The position numbers were made by a program, and so were the translations under genes. DNA of 64,000 bases from Avichristensenella sp031549905 (GTDB taxonomy: Bacteria > Bacillota > Clostridia > Christensenellales > Aristaeellaceae). Location: NCBI GenBank assembly GCA_031549905.1, contig JAVBPC010000085.1, positions 21,436-85,435 of the forward strand, read 5' to 3'. The stretch's first letter is position 1. Each line of letters begins with the position of its first letter. Shown in pieces: positions 1 through 7,996 of the stretch. The notes beneath the pieces are model-generated. The model was not told the DNA's origin and ran no database searches. It saw nothing but the letters and a program-made list of their open reading frames with translations.

Positions 1-2
1 TG

Positions 3-1187
3 CCCATGCTGTCGCCCGGCGACATCCTGATCGACGGCGGCAATTCCCACTTCCCCGATACCATCCGCCGCGTGCAGAAGGTCGAAGCTGCCGGGATGCT
101 CTACATCGGCACCGGCGTTTCCGGCGGCGAAGAAGGCGCGCTGACCGGCCCGTCGATCATGCCGGGCGGTTCGCCCGCCGCGTGGCCGCACGTCAAACCC
201 ATTCTGCAGGCGATTGCCGCGCACACCGCCGAGGGCGAGCCCTGCTGCGACTGGATCGGCGAGGGCGGCGCGGGCCATTTTGTCAAGATGGTGCACAACG
301 GCATCGAGTACGGCGACATGCAGCTGATCTGCGAGGCGTACCAGCTGATGCGCGATTACCTGGGCATGACCGCCGATGAGATGCACGAAACGTTTGCCCA
401 TTGGAACGAGGGCGAGCTGGATAGCTACCTGATCGAGATCACGCGCGATATTCTTGGCTTCAAGGATGACGACGGCGGTCCGCTGGTGGAAAAAATCCTG
501 GACACCGCCGGTCAGAAGGGTACCGGCAAATGGACGGCCGTGGCCGCGCTGGATGAAGGCATCCCGCTGACGATGATCGGCGAGGCCGTGTTTGCGCGCT
601 GCCTGTCCGCCATCAAGGATGAGCGCGTTGCCGCTTCCAAGGTCCTTACCGGCCCCACCCCCGCTTTCACCGGCGACCGCGCACAGTTCCTGGAGAATCT
701 GCGCCTGGCCGTGTACGCCGCGAAGATCGTTTCCTACGCGCAGGGCTACACCCTGATGCGGGCAGCCGCCAAGACCTACGGCTGGAACCTGAACTACGGC
801 GGCGTTGCCCTGATGTGGCGCGGCGGGTGCATCATCCGCAGCGCGTTCCTGGGCAAGATTAAAGAGGCGTTTGAAAAGAATCACGACCTGCCCAACCTGC
901 TGCTTGACCCGTACTTCAAGGGCGCGGTGTGCAATGCCCAGGCCGGCTGGCGCGCCGTGTGCGCCGCCGCCATGACAAACGGCATCCCGGCCCCCGCGCT
1001 CACCAGCGCGCTGTGCTACTTTGACGGCTACCGCGCCGAGCGCCTGCCCGCGAACCTCCTGCAGGCCCAGCGCGACTATTTCGGCGCGCACACCTACGAG
1101 CGCGTGGACGCCCCGCGCGGCGAGTTCTTCCATACCAACTGGACAGGGCATGGCGGGGATATTTCCGCTTCGACTTATAACGCGTAA
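3..1187 (+). CDS. gnd: 6-phosphogluconate dehydrogenase, decarboxylating (5' partial)
   Basis: Oxidises and decarboxylates 6-phosphogluconate to ribulose-5-phosphate with NADP in the pentose phosphate pathway. The visible 394 codons run to a TAA stop, while the family is about 470 residues, so roughly 75-80 N-terminal residues with the Rossmann nucleotide motif lie upstream of the window. Seen directly: the substrate-binding signature GGAGHFVKMVHNGIEYGDMQ (catalytic Lys, His-Asn, Glu) and the conserved C-terminal FHTNW motif. The ATG at position 6 is internal, not the start. A structured repeat follows the stop. Confidence 0.95.
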   Translation, partial: PMLSPGDILIDGGNSHFPDTIRRVQKVEAAGMLYIGTGVSGGEEGALTGPSIMPGGSPAAWPHVKPILQAIAAHTAEGEPCCDWIGEGGAGHFVKMVHNGIEYGDMQLICEAYQLMRDYLGMTADEMHETFAHWNEGELDSYLIEITRDILGFKDDDGGPLVEKILDTAGQKGTGKWTAVAALDEGIPLTMIGEAVFARCLSAIKDERVAASKVLTGPTPAFTGDRAQFLENLRLAVYAAKIVSYAQGYTLMRAAAKTYGWNLNYGGVALMWRGGCIIRSAFLGKIKEAFEKNHDLPNLLLDPYFKGAVCNAQAGWRAVCAAAMTNGIPAPALTSALCYFDGYRAERLPANLLQAQRDYFGAHTYERVDAPRGEFFHTNWTGHGGDISASTYNA

Positions 1188-1204
1188 AAGCTAGCGGGGG
1201 AGGC

Positions 1205-1284
1205 GCTGGGACTTTGCCCTAGGCCCCACCAAGGGGACTAAGTCCCCTTGGAACCCCTGCTTCCGCTGCGGCGGGGAGGGTTTT
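1205..1284 (+). repeat. R1 structured repeat, copy 1 (gene 3' end)
   Basis: Stacked stem-loops just after gnd. A 10-bp perfect stem CCAAGGGGAC/GTCCCCTTGG lies at 1229-1251 with a TAA loop, followed by a second arm starting AACCCCTGC at 1252 and closing with GGGAGGGTTTT near 1274-1284. The same architecture occurs at 44008-44088, and inverted at 44118-44168. The right arm GGGGAGGG also serves as Shine-Dalgarno for the next gene (ATG 1288). Probably terminator-like; mobility is inferred from the dispersed copies. Confidence 0.7.
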
Positions 1285-1287
1285 ACT

Positions 1288-2562
1288 ATGGAGAGGTCTA
1301 TTATCGCAAACAGCGCGCAGGGGCTTACTGATGCCGAGCTTTTTGCCGCGCTGGATGAGTTCATCAACAATTACAAGCAGCCCATCAGCAAGGTGCTGCT
1401 GATTCCGCCGGATTTCACCCGTTTCCATTCCGGCGCGGGGAAGATCACGGCGCATCTGTACGAAAAGCTGCGCGACACGGCAGAAATTGACATCCTGCCC
1501 GCGCTGGGTACGCATGTGGCCATGCCGGAGGGCGAATTGCGCGCCATGTTTGGCGACGGCATTCCGCTGGATCGGTTCATCGTGCACAACTGGCGCACGG
1601 ATGTTGTGAAGCTGGGCGAGGTGCCGGGGGAATTTGTGTCGGAGGTATCCGAGGGGCTTGTGGCTACGCCCATCGCGGTGGAGGTCAACAAGCTGCTGCT
1701 GGACCCTTCGTATGATCTGATCCTGTCCATCGGGCAGGTGGTGCCGCATGAGGTCGTCGGCATGGCGAACTACGGCAAGAACGTGTTTGTCGGCTGCGGC
1801 GGCAGCGCCATGATCAACGCATCGCACATGCTGGGCGCTTTTTACGGCATGGAGCGCATCATGGGTCGGGATTTTTCGCCCGTGCGCAAGGTGTTCGACT
1901 ATGCGGAGAAAAATTTCCTGTCGCACATTCCATTGCAGTACATTTTGACCGTGACCACCGCGCCGGAGGGCCGCATCCAGATGCACGGCCTGTTCATGGG
2001 CCGCGAGCGGGCGCGCTTTGAGGAAGCGGTTGCGCTGAGCCAGCAAAAGAACCTGACCTTTGTGGACAGGCCATTCAAAAAGTGCGTGGTGCTGCTGGAT
2101 GAGCAGGAGTTCAAGAGCACCTGGCTTGGCAACAAGGCTGTATACCGCACCCGCATGGCGATGGCGGACGGTGGCGAGCTGATCGTGCTGGCGCCCGGCG
2201 TGGAGCGGTTCGGTGAGGACGGCGCGATCGATGTGCTGATCCGGAAGTACGGCTACTGCGGCCGTGAAAAGGTGCTTTCCCTGGTGCGCGAGCAGGAAGA
2301 CCTCAAGGGCAACCTGTCCGCCGCGGCGCACTTGATTCACGGGTCCAGCGACGGGCGGTTTTCCATCACCTACTGCACCCGCAAGGTGACCGGGGATGAA
2401 GTGCGCGGCGTGTGCTTCGGCTACATGCCGTACGATGAAGCCGTGCGGCGGTACGACCCGGCGAAGCTTATTGATGGGCCAAACACCCTGCCGGACGGCG
2501 AAGAGGTGTATTTCATCAGCAACCCGGCGCTGGGGCTTTGGGCCGACCGGGCGAAGTTCTAA
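1288..2562 (+). CDS. LarA-like nickel-pincer racemase/epimerase (DUF2088 family)
   Basis: 424-aa cytoplasmic protein of the lactate racemase LarA family, which uses a covalently bound nickel-pincer nucleotide to racemise 2-hydroxyacids. His154, Lys164 (in MANYGKNVFVG) and His180 fall exactly 20 residues before the cofactor-related His174, Lys184 and His200 of Lactobacillus LarA as I recall them, so the enzyme is likely active. The N-terminal PPDFTRFHSG segment is also family-like. ATG is chosen because GGAGGG lies 7-8 nt upstream. No larB, larC or larE is in the window. The substrate is unknown: many homologues act on sugar acids or other hydroxyacids, and the gnd neighbour would suit that, but this is inference. 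Confidence 0.82.
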   Translation: MERSIIANSAQGLTDAELFAALDEFINNYKQPISKVLLIPPDFTRFHSGAGKITAHLYEKLRDTAEIDILPALGTHVAMPEGELRAMFGDGIPLDRFIVHNWRTDVVKLGEVPGEFVSEVSEGLVATPIAVEVNKLLLDPSYDLILSIGQVVPHEVVGMANYGKNVFVGCGGSAMINASHMLGAFYGMERIMGRDFSPVRKVFDYAEKNFLSHIPLQYILTVTTAPEGRIQMHGLFMGRERARFEEAVALSQQKNLTFVDRPFKKCVVLLDEQEFKSTWLGNKAVYRTRMAMADGGELIVLAPGVERFGEDGAIDVLIRKYGYCGREKVLSLVREQEDLKGNLSAAAHLIHGSSDGRFSITYCTRKVTGDEVRGVCFGYMPYDEAVRRYDPAKLIDGPNTLPDGEEVYFISNPALGLWADRAKF

Positions 2563-2574
2563 ATACATAAGGGG

Positions 2575-2600
2575 GCGGCGCGGTCATTTGGCCGCGCCGC
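2575..2600 (+). terminator. GC-rich stem-loop after larA-like gene
   Basis: Nine-base-pair stem GCGGCGCGG/CCGCGCCGC with an 8-nt loop, starting 12 nt after the stop. The U-run is absent, so it may act as an mRNA 3'-end or pause hairpin rather than a strong intrinsic terminator. Confidence 0.5.
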
Positions 2601-2610
2601 TTGACATCTA

Positions 2611-3090
2611 GTGAAGATGAAAATAGAGAAAGCGCGTGTGACGCGGCCGGAAAATTTGACGGCAAAGCACCAAAACGCCCATGCCGGGTACGAATATTTC
2701 AAGAAGGCCATCCTGTCGGGGGATGACGGCCATAGGTGCAATGTGTCCGTGTATGAGGTGCCGCCCGGCAAGGCCGCGTATCCCTACCACCATCATTACC
2801 AAAGCGAAGAGGTATTCTACATCATCAACGGCATGGGCGTTTTGCTCACGCCGCAGGGCGAGATGCTGGTTTCCGCAGGGGATATCCTGGTGTTTCCGGC
2901 AGGGGAAGCGGGCGCGCACAAGCTGACGAACGCATCAGCCACCGAGGTGCTGACCTACATTGATTTCGATACCTACCATTCGCCGGAGGTTTCCTTCATG
3001 CCCGATTCCGGAAAGACCGTTGTGTACGGAAAAGGGCTGCGCAAGGTGATCAAAAACGGTGCCGAAGCGGACTATTACGATGGGGAATGA
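2611..3090 (+). CDS. cupin-domain protein
   Basis: 159-aa single-domain cupin, a small beta-barrel that usually binds a divalent metal. Cupin motif 1 is visible as YPYHHHYQSEEVFYIINGMG (His, His, Glu ligands at about residues 56-66) and motif 2 as GDILVFPAGEAGAHKL with the fourth His. The predicted start is GTG at 2611; ATG at 2617 is equally possible, and neither has a strong ribosome site. It probably follows the LarA-like gene as a carbohydrate- or acid-related accessory enzyme. The substrate cannot be read from the sequence. Confidence 0.8.
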   Translation: MKMKIEKARVTRPENLTAKHQNAHAGYEYFKKAILSGDDGHRCNVSVYEVPPGKAAYPYHHHYQSEEVFYIINGMGVLLTPQGEMLVSAGDILVFPAGEAGAHKLTNASATEVLTYIDFDTYHSPEVSFMPDSGKTVVYGKGLRKVIKNGAEADYYDGE

Positions 3091-3106
3091 TATCCCCCAA
3101 ATGCAA

Positions 3107-3131
3107 GCGGGCGGCCGATGGCCGCCCTCGC
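3107..3131. terminator. bidirectional stem-loop between cupin and small ORF
   Basis: Stem GCGGGCGGCC/GGCCGCCCTCGC with a 3-nt loop between two convergent genes. It ends the cupin transcript on + and the 49-aa gene on -. Short T runs flank it on both sides. Confidence 0.6.
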
Positions 3132-3132
3132 T

Positions 3133-3282
3133 TTACAGATCATCCGCGTCCTGCACGGGTTCCTCCCCGTCGGCGTCCGTTCCTGTGTAGCTCCCGTCCA
3201 CATCCGTTTGGTCCATCTGCGATATCCAGGCCAGCAGGTCCATCCGCTTCTTGGGATCCCTTTTTTGCATGGATTCCTTCAT
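3133..3282 (-). CDS. small acidic protein, 49 aa, unknown function
   Basis: Short ORF on the minus strand, with ATG preceded by AAGGAGGGG 7 nt upstream (a near-perfect ribosome site) and a stem-loop right after TAA. The product starts with a basic stretch (KRDPKKRMDLL) and ends very acidic (GEEPVQDADDL). It has no signal peptide, membrane segment or cysteine. The strong translation signal and the terminator argue that it is real. I do not recognise a named family, though similar short proteins ending in EIPVQDADDL-like tails seem familiar from Clostridia. It is divergently transcribed from fhs. Confidence 0.65.
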   Translation of the reverse strand: MKESMQKRDPKKRMDLLAWISQMDQTDVDGSYTGTDADGEEPVQDADDL

Positions 3283-3297
3283 TTTTGTATCCCCTCC

Positions 3298-3331
3298 TTG
3301 CAGTTGATAACCGCTTCGGCTATACTATAAC
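3298..3331 (+). promoter_or_regulatory. putative sigma-A promoter of fhs
   Basis: TTGCAG (3298-3303), 17-nt spacer, TATACT (3321-3326). An overlapping alternative is TTGATA (3304-3309), 16 nt, TATAAC (3326-3331). Either gives a leader of about 40 nt before the fhs start. Confidence 0.6.
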
Positions 3332-3377
3332 CAGTAAAAACCGAAACCAATCATATGAAAAAAAGGGGGTTTTTCTT

Positions 3378-5042
3378 ATGCCTACCGATCTTGATATCGC
3401 CCGCAGCGTAAAGGGCCTGCCGATGGAGCAGCTTGCGGAAAAAGCGGGGCTTGCGCCCGGCACCTGGGCAGCGTATGGGCGCGGCAAAGCGAAGGTGGAT
3501 GCCGTTGCATATGAAGACAGGCCGCTTTCGGCAAAGCTGGTGCTGGTGACGGCCATCACGCCGACGCCGGCGGGCGAGGGAAAAACCACCGTTAGCGTGG
3601 GCCTTGCGGACGCGCTGTCCCGCCTTGGCAAAAAGACGATGCTGGCGCTGCGCGAGCCGTCTCTTGGGCCGGTGTTTGGCGTAAAGGGCGGTGCGGCGGG
3701 CGGCGGGCACGCGCAGGTGATCCCCATGGAGGATATCAACCTGCATTTCACCGGCGATCTGCACGCCATCACCGCCGCCAACAACCTGCTGGCCGCGCTG
3801 ATCGACAACCATATCTACCAGGGCAACGCGCTGAACATCGACCCCCGCCAGGTGCTGTGGCGGCGGTGCATGGATATGAACGACCGGCAGCTGCGCCAGG
3901 TCATATCGGGCCTTGGCGGCAAAACGAACGGAACCCCGCGCGAAGACGGTTTCGACATCACTGCCGCCAGCGAGGTTATGGCCGTGTTTTGCCTTGCGGA
4001 TGGCATGGATGATCTGCTGAAACGCCTTGCCCGTATCCTGGTGGCCAGAACATACGCGGGCGAGCCGGTGTACGCCGGCCAGCTGGAGACCCCGGGCGCG
4101 ATGGCCGTGCTGCTGCATGAGGCGATCAACCCCAACCTAGTGCAAACGCTGGAACACACGCCCGCGCTGATCCACGGCGGGCCGTTCGCGAACATCGCGC
4201 ACGGCTGCAACAGTGTGATGGCAACCAAGCTTGCTATGCGCCTTGCCGATATCGTGGTTACCGAGGCCGGTTTTGGCGCGGACCTTGGCGCGGAAAAGTT
4301 CATCGATATCAAGTGCCGCATGGCGGGCATTGCGCCCAGCGCCGTGGTGGTGGTGGCGACGATCCGCGCGCTGAAAATGCATGGCGGCGTGCCAAAAACC
4401 GATCTTGCCGCGGAAAACCTGCCCGCGCTTGCCAAGGGACTGAACAATCTGAAGCGCCACCTTGCCAACATCCGCGATGTGTGGGGGCTGCCGGCGGTGG
4501 TGGCTGTCAACCGCTTCACACAGGATACGGATGCCGAGGTTGCGCTGCTGCTGGATGAAGTGCGCGCGAGCGGCGCGGAGGCCGCGCTGTGCGAGGTGTG
4601 GGAAAAGGGCGGCGCGGGCGGCGAGGCGCTGGGCCGCGCGGTGCTGGCCGCGATGGAAAAGCCCTCCGAATTCAAGCATACTTACGATAGCAAGCTTTCT
4701 TTGAAAGCCAAAATAGAGGCGGTCGCAAAGCGTGTGTACCGCGCGGGTGGCGTGGAATGGGCCGCCGGGGTGCTGACGCAGCTGAAAAAGCTGGAAGCGG
4801 AAGGCTGCGGCGAGATGCCCGTGTGCATCGCAAAAACGCAGTATTCCTTCTCTGATAACCCGAAATTGCTGGGCACGCCGGAGGGGTTCACCGTGACGAT
4901 CCGGCAGGTGCGGCTGTCGCGCGGGGCAGGGTTTATCGTGGCGTTCGCGGGCGAGATCATCGCGATGCCGGGCCTGCCGCCGCACCCGGCCGCAGAGTTC
5001 ATCGGCATCAAACCGGATGGCGAAATCATCGGGGTGTTTTGA
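3378..5042 (+). CDS. fhs: formate--tetrahydrofolate ligase
   Basis: Makes 10-formyl-THF from formate, THF and ATP, feeding purine and one-carbon metabolism (and the Wood-Ljungdahl methyl branch in acetogens). The 554-aa length fits the family (about 555). The P-loop TPTPAGEGKTT lies at residues 61-71, followed by the conserved REPSLGPVFGVKGGAAGGG and FTGDLHAITAANNLL blocks. The frame is open back to 3087, but that segment is low-complexity non-homologous sequence; ATG 3378 has AGGGGG upstream and begins the homology. The stop overlaps the next start (TGATG). Confidence 0.97.
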   Translation: MPTDLDIARSVKGLPMEQLAEKAGLAPGTWAAYGRGKAKVDAVAYEDRPLSAKLVLVTAITPTPAGEGKTTVSVGLADALSRLGKKTMLALREPSLGPVFGVKGGAAGGGHAQVIPMEDINLHFTGDLHAITAANNLLAALIDNHIYQGNALNIDPRQVLWRRCMDMNDRQLRQVISGLGGKTNGTPREDGFDITAASEVMAVFCLADGMDDLLKRLARILVARTYAGEPVYAGQLETPGAMAVLLHEAINPNLVQTLEHTPALIHGGPFANIAHGCNSVMATKLAMRLADIVVTEAGFGADLGAEKFIDIKCRMAGIAPSAVVVVATIRALKMHGGVPKTDLAAENLPALAKGLNNLKRHLANIRDVWGLPAVVAVNRFTQDTDAEVALLLDEVRASGAEAALCEVWEKGGAGGEALGRAVLAAMEKPSEFKHTYDSKLSLKAKIEAVAKRVYRAGGVEWAAGVLTQLKKLEAEGCGEMPVCIAKTQYSFSDNPKLLGTPEGFTVTIRQVRLSRGAGFIVAFAGEIIAMPGLPPHPAAEFIGIKPDGEIIGVF

Positions 5043-5689
5043 TGGAAACACCCCTTTTCCCGGAAAACCCGCACATTCACTATGTAAGGGAAACGCTTAA
5101 CGCCGCCGGCCACGATGTGCATGAACAGCCGCGCCTTTCGTTCTTTTTGCGCTCGGGTCACTGCGAAAGGGTGCTGATGTGGGCCGAAAGGCTGATGACG
5201 CATTGCCCCGTGGATGACCCGGAGGCGGTGCGCCTGGCCGCAGCGTTCCACGATATCGGGTATGTGGGCGGCGGTGAGGGCCACGCGGGGCGCAGCGCGC
5301 AGATGCTGCGCGAATACGGCGAGGTGCGGGGAATCGATGCGGCGCTGCTGGGCCGCGCGGTGTTCCTGGTGGAGCATCATTCCGATAAAGAAGAATGGCT
5401 TGGCAAACCCGGAACACCTGCCGACCTGATGCTGCTAATGGAAGCAGATTTGCTGGACGGCGAGGGCGCGATGGGCCTTGTGATGGATGCGATGAGCGCC
5501 GCGCTGGACGGTGCGGACAGCTTTGCCGCGGCATACGCGCACATGCGCCGCTTTGAGGAAAGACGCTTGACGCGCAACCCGATGATAACGCCGCCCGCCC
5601 GCCTGATGTGGGCGGAAAAGCAGGCGCTGATCCGCACATTCCTGCACCAGCTGGAGGGGGACCTGGGGGTACACGCGGATGCGCCGTGA
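5042..5689 (+). CDS. HD-domain phosphohydrolase
   Basis: 215-aa cytosolic HD-superfamily protein. The metal-binding set is visible: His in RSGHCERV, the HD pair in AAAFHDIGYVGG, His in EGHAGRSA and the later VEHHSD. This arrangement predicts a metal-dependent phosphohydrolase of unknown substrate. Its ATG overlaps the fhs stop by one base, so it is translationally coupled, and its 3' end overlaps the transporter gene by 11 bases. All three genes probably form one operon. Confidence 0.8.
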   Translation: METPLFPENPHIHYVRETLNAAGHDVHEQPRLSFFLRSGHCERVLMWAERLMTHCPVDDPEAVRLAAAFHDIGYVGGGEGHAGRSAQMLREYGEVRGIDAALLGRAVFLVEHHSDKEEWLGKPGTPADLMLLMEADLLDGEGAMGLVMDAMSAALDGADSFAAAYAHMRRFEERRLTRNPMITPPARLMWAEKQALIRTFLHQLEGDLGVHADAP

Positions 5690-6608
5690 AAAAAGACATG
5701 AGCAGGCGCAAGTTCGTATCTCTGCTTTGCTGGTGGTGCTGGAATGCCTGATCTGGGGGCTGGGCAACCCCATCCTCAAGATTACCGCGCGCACGGTAGG
5801 GCCGTTTGCCCAGGTGGGACTGCGCTTTGCAATCGCCTTACTGCTGTTCATGCTGCTGAAAGGCAAGTGGATCATTCAAAAGCTGCGCACGGTGCGCTTG
5901 CTTCCGTGCCTGCTGGTGTCTGCCGTCACGGCGGTGACGTACCTGTGCGCCACGCTTTCGCTCACGCTGACGGGCGCTACCATCGCAGGGTTTCTGATGG
6001 GCATTTCGGTGCTGTTCACCCCCATATTGGAACCGCTGCTGCTGAAAAAGCGCTGGAACCTGCGCATCCTATTGCTGCTGATTCCGGTGTGCACGGGCAT
6101 GTACCTGCTGTGTGGTGCGGGGGAATCCTTCTCATTCGGGCTGGGCGAGTTTTTCGCGGTGCTGTGCTCGGCGCTGTTCGCGCTGATGCTGACGCTGACG
6201 GAAAAGTATGCCAGCGATGTCGACCCCTTCGCGCTGTCGGCGATGCAGTGCGCGGTGGCCACCGTGCTGTGCGGCGGATGCGCGTTGCTGTTTGAAGGCG
6301 GGTTCCACTTTGGCCGAATGGGCACGGAAAGCGTGCTAGCGCTGCTGTATATCGGCGTGTTCAGCACATGCCTTGCATGCTTCTTACAGAACATAGCGAT
6401 GCAAAATATCCCCGCGACGGTCGCCTCCGTGGCGTTCTGCCTGGAGCCGGTGTTCACGGCGCTGTTTTCCTTTTTGATACTGGGCGAAACGCTGATGCCG
6501 CTTGGATGGGTGGGCGCGGTGGTGATTGTGCTGTGCGTGCTGGCGGCGTCGCTGTGGGGAGACCGGAACACAGAAAAACCTGAAACAGCGCGTAACGCGC
6601 AGGTATAG
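5679..6608 (+). CDS. EamA/DMT-family membrane transporter
   Basis: 309-aa integral membrane protein with about ten hydrophobic segments arranged as two EamA repeats (roughly residues 15-150 and 165-295), typical of the drug/metabolite transporter superfamily. The repeat signatures LECLIWGLGNPILK and LEPVFTALFSFLILGE (end of the second repeat) are visible. It exports or imports small metabolites; the substrate cannot be inferred. Last gene of the fhs operon, followed by an intrinsic terminator. Confidence 0.85.
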   Translation: MRREKRHEQAQVRISALLVVLECLIWGLGNPILKITARTVGPFAQVGLRFAIALLLFMLLKGKWIIQKLRTVRLLPCLLVSAVTAVTYLCATLSLTLTGATIAGFLMGISVLFTPILEPLLLKKRWNLRILLLLIPVCTGMYLLCGAGESFSFGLGEFFAVLCSALFALMLTLTEKYASDVDPFALSAMQCAVATVLCGGCALLFEGGFHFGRMGTESVLALLYIGVFSTCLACFLQNIAMQNIPATVASVAFCLEPVFTALFSFLILGETLMPLGWVGAVVIVLCVLAASLWGDRNTEKPETARNAQV

Positions 6609-6615
6609 CGGCAAA

Positions 6616-6639
6616 AAGGCCCCCGGAATCGGGGGCCTT
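6616..6639. terminator. intrinsic terminator (convergent genes)
   Basis: Perfect stem AAGGCCCCC/GGGGGCCTT with a 6-nt loop between the EamA gene (+) and the secreted protein gene (-). The A/T ends work in both directions. Confidence 0.8.
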
Positions 6640-6658
6640 GCGCATTTTGCGCATTGTG

Positions 6659-7996
6659 TTACGGGGCAAAGCTTTCCGGTGTAATCTGGCCGTAAAAGGC
6701 TTCCGCCACATCCACCTTCCATAGCCCGCCGTCAAACTCGCTGTAATGGTCTTTGTTGCCGTACACCCATATTGTGCCATCCGCCGCCTCAGTAAGCGTA
6801 GCGTGTGTGGACCAAACCCGGTGGTCAGGGGAATCGCCCTTGGGCAGGGCCAGCATCCCAAGCGGTTCGCCCGCGGCATCCGTGTACAGCAGCACCGGGG
6901 AATCGCTCCGGTTGTCCTCTCCGTAGGACCCCATCATCACGTACCCTTCGCCCAGCGGATAAATCTGCTGCAACCCGAAGAAACCGTGCTCCAGGTAGCT
7001 TTTGACCCACTCCACCTTGCCGTCTTTGTCAAACTTGGTCAGCGTGCCCTCGCCGCGGCCCTCGTATGGGGTGGCTTTGGTGGGGTCTTCATAGCTTGTT
7101 GCCAGCGCGCCGCCATCCGCCGTGGGGACCGCATCGCAAAAGTTAGTGTACGAATATTCATGTCCCTTGTACACAAAGGCGATCTTTCCATCCAACGTCA
7201 GTTTGACCAGCAACGGCGTGGGCCTGCCGTTTATCACGAAGTTTTCGCCGCAGAACAGCAGCCCGTCTTCCGCCACGCGCGGGGGCCTCGTCAAAAACGC
7301 AGCCGCAAGCGCCGGATCGGAAATGGTCCACAGCGGGGCAAGGTTCTCATCCAGCATGCCGATGACATCGCCCTCTTCCATTGGCGCAATCATGTCACCC
7401 TCACGCCGGTAGCCGCCGAAAACGTAACCTGCATCCGTCAGGGCCAGTGTATCCACCGCGCCCGCCGCGCGCAGCGCTTTGTTTGGCAGCGTTTCATCGA
7501 TCTGCCCATCTTCATTGATGATGTAGTACTGCGTGCCAAACGTGCCCAGCGAACCGCCAAAGCGCAGCAGCGTGCGGCCGTCGGGCAGCATCCACGCGGG
7601 AGAAAAGGTGTTGCCTTCCGACTGCGGGTCGCCGATGCGCAGCGACCACACGCGCTTGCCATCAGAATCCACGCGGATTGCGTACGCATCTGTGCGCGGG
7701 GGCGGGAACTCAAATCCGCCCTCGAAGCTCTCTTCTATGCTTATATCATAATACACATACTGCCCGGTCAGCAGTGCGCCGCCATCCGCCTGAGGGAGTA
7801 TCCCGCGCAGGTCGAAGTATCCGCTTGGCTCGTACGGTTCCATGCCGGGCCGGGCGTGCTCCTGCGGCACCCATGCGGGCACATCGTTCAGGGAATCATA
7901 CACCGTTACCGGCAGCGCCTTTTCCGGCGCGGCAAAGGCCCCGAACGCAAGCGCGCAGATCACCAGCGCAAGCAGTATCGCGATTCGCTTTTTCAT
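6659..7996 (-). CDS. secreted protein of unknown function, likely beta-propeller
   Basis: 445-aa exported protein with a clear signal peptide (KKR, then ALVICALAFGAFAAP). The mature part has recurring units such as QADGGALLTGQY, TDAGYVFGGY, TADGGALATSY and GEGYVMMGSY, spaced about 50-60 residues apart. That spacing suggests a WD40/quinoprotein-like propeller. No catalytic motif was seen. It is third in an operon with an ECF sigma factor and a membrane anti-sigma-like protein, and starts one base after that gene's stop, so it may be the sensor or target of the system. Confidence 0.7.
   Translation of the reverse strand: MKKRIAILLALVICALAFGAFAAPEKALPVTVYDSLNDVPAWVPQEHARPGMEPYEPSGYFDLRGILPQADGGALLTGQYVYYDISIEESFEGGFEFPPPRTDAYAIRVDSDGKRVWSLRIGDPQSEGNTFSPAWMLPDGRTLLRFGGSLGTFGTQYYIINEDGQIDETLPNKALRAAGAVDTLALTDAGYVFGGYRREGDMIAPMEEGDVIGMLDENLAPLWTISDPALAAAFLTRPPRVAEDGLLFCGENFVINGRPTPLLVKLTLDGKIAFVYKGHEYSYTNFCDAVPTADGGALATSYEDPTKATPYEGRGEGTLTKFDKDGKVEWVKSYLEHGFFGLQQIYPLGEGYVMMGSYGEDNRSDSPVLLYTDAAGEPLGMLALPKGDSPDHRVWSTHATLTEAADGTIWVYGNKDHYSEFDGGLWKVDVAEAFYGQITPESFAP

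Noticed and set aside
1219..2568. Long minus-strand open frame opposite the LarA-like gene
   Set aside because: Antisense shadow in high-GC DNA; no ribosome site, no family resemblance, fully covered by a well-supported gene.
3087..3377. N-terminal extension of fhs
   Set aside because: The extension is Pro/Arg-rich non-homologous sequence, spans a terminator, a small antisense gene and the promoter; family length is reached from ATG 3378.
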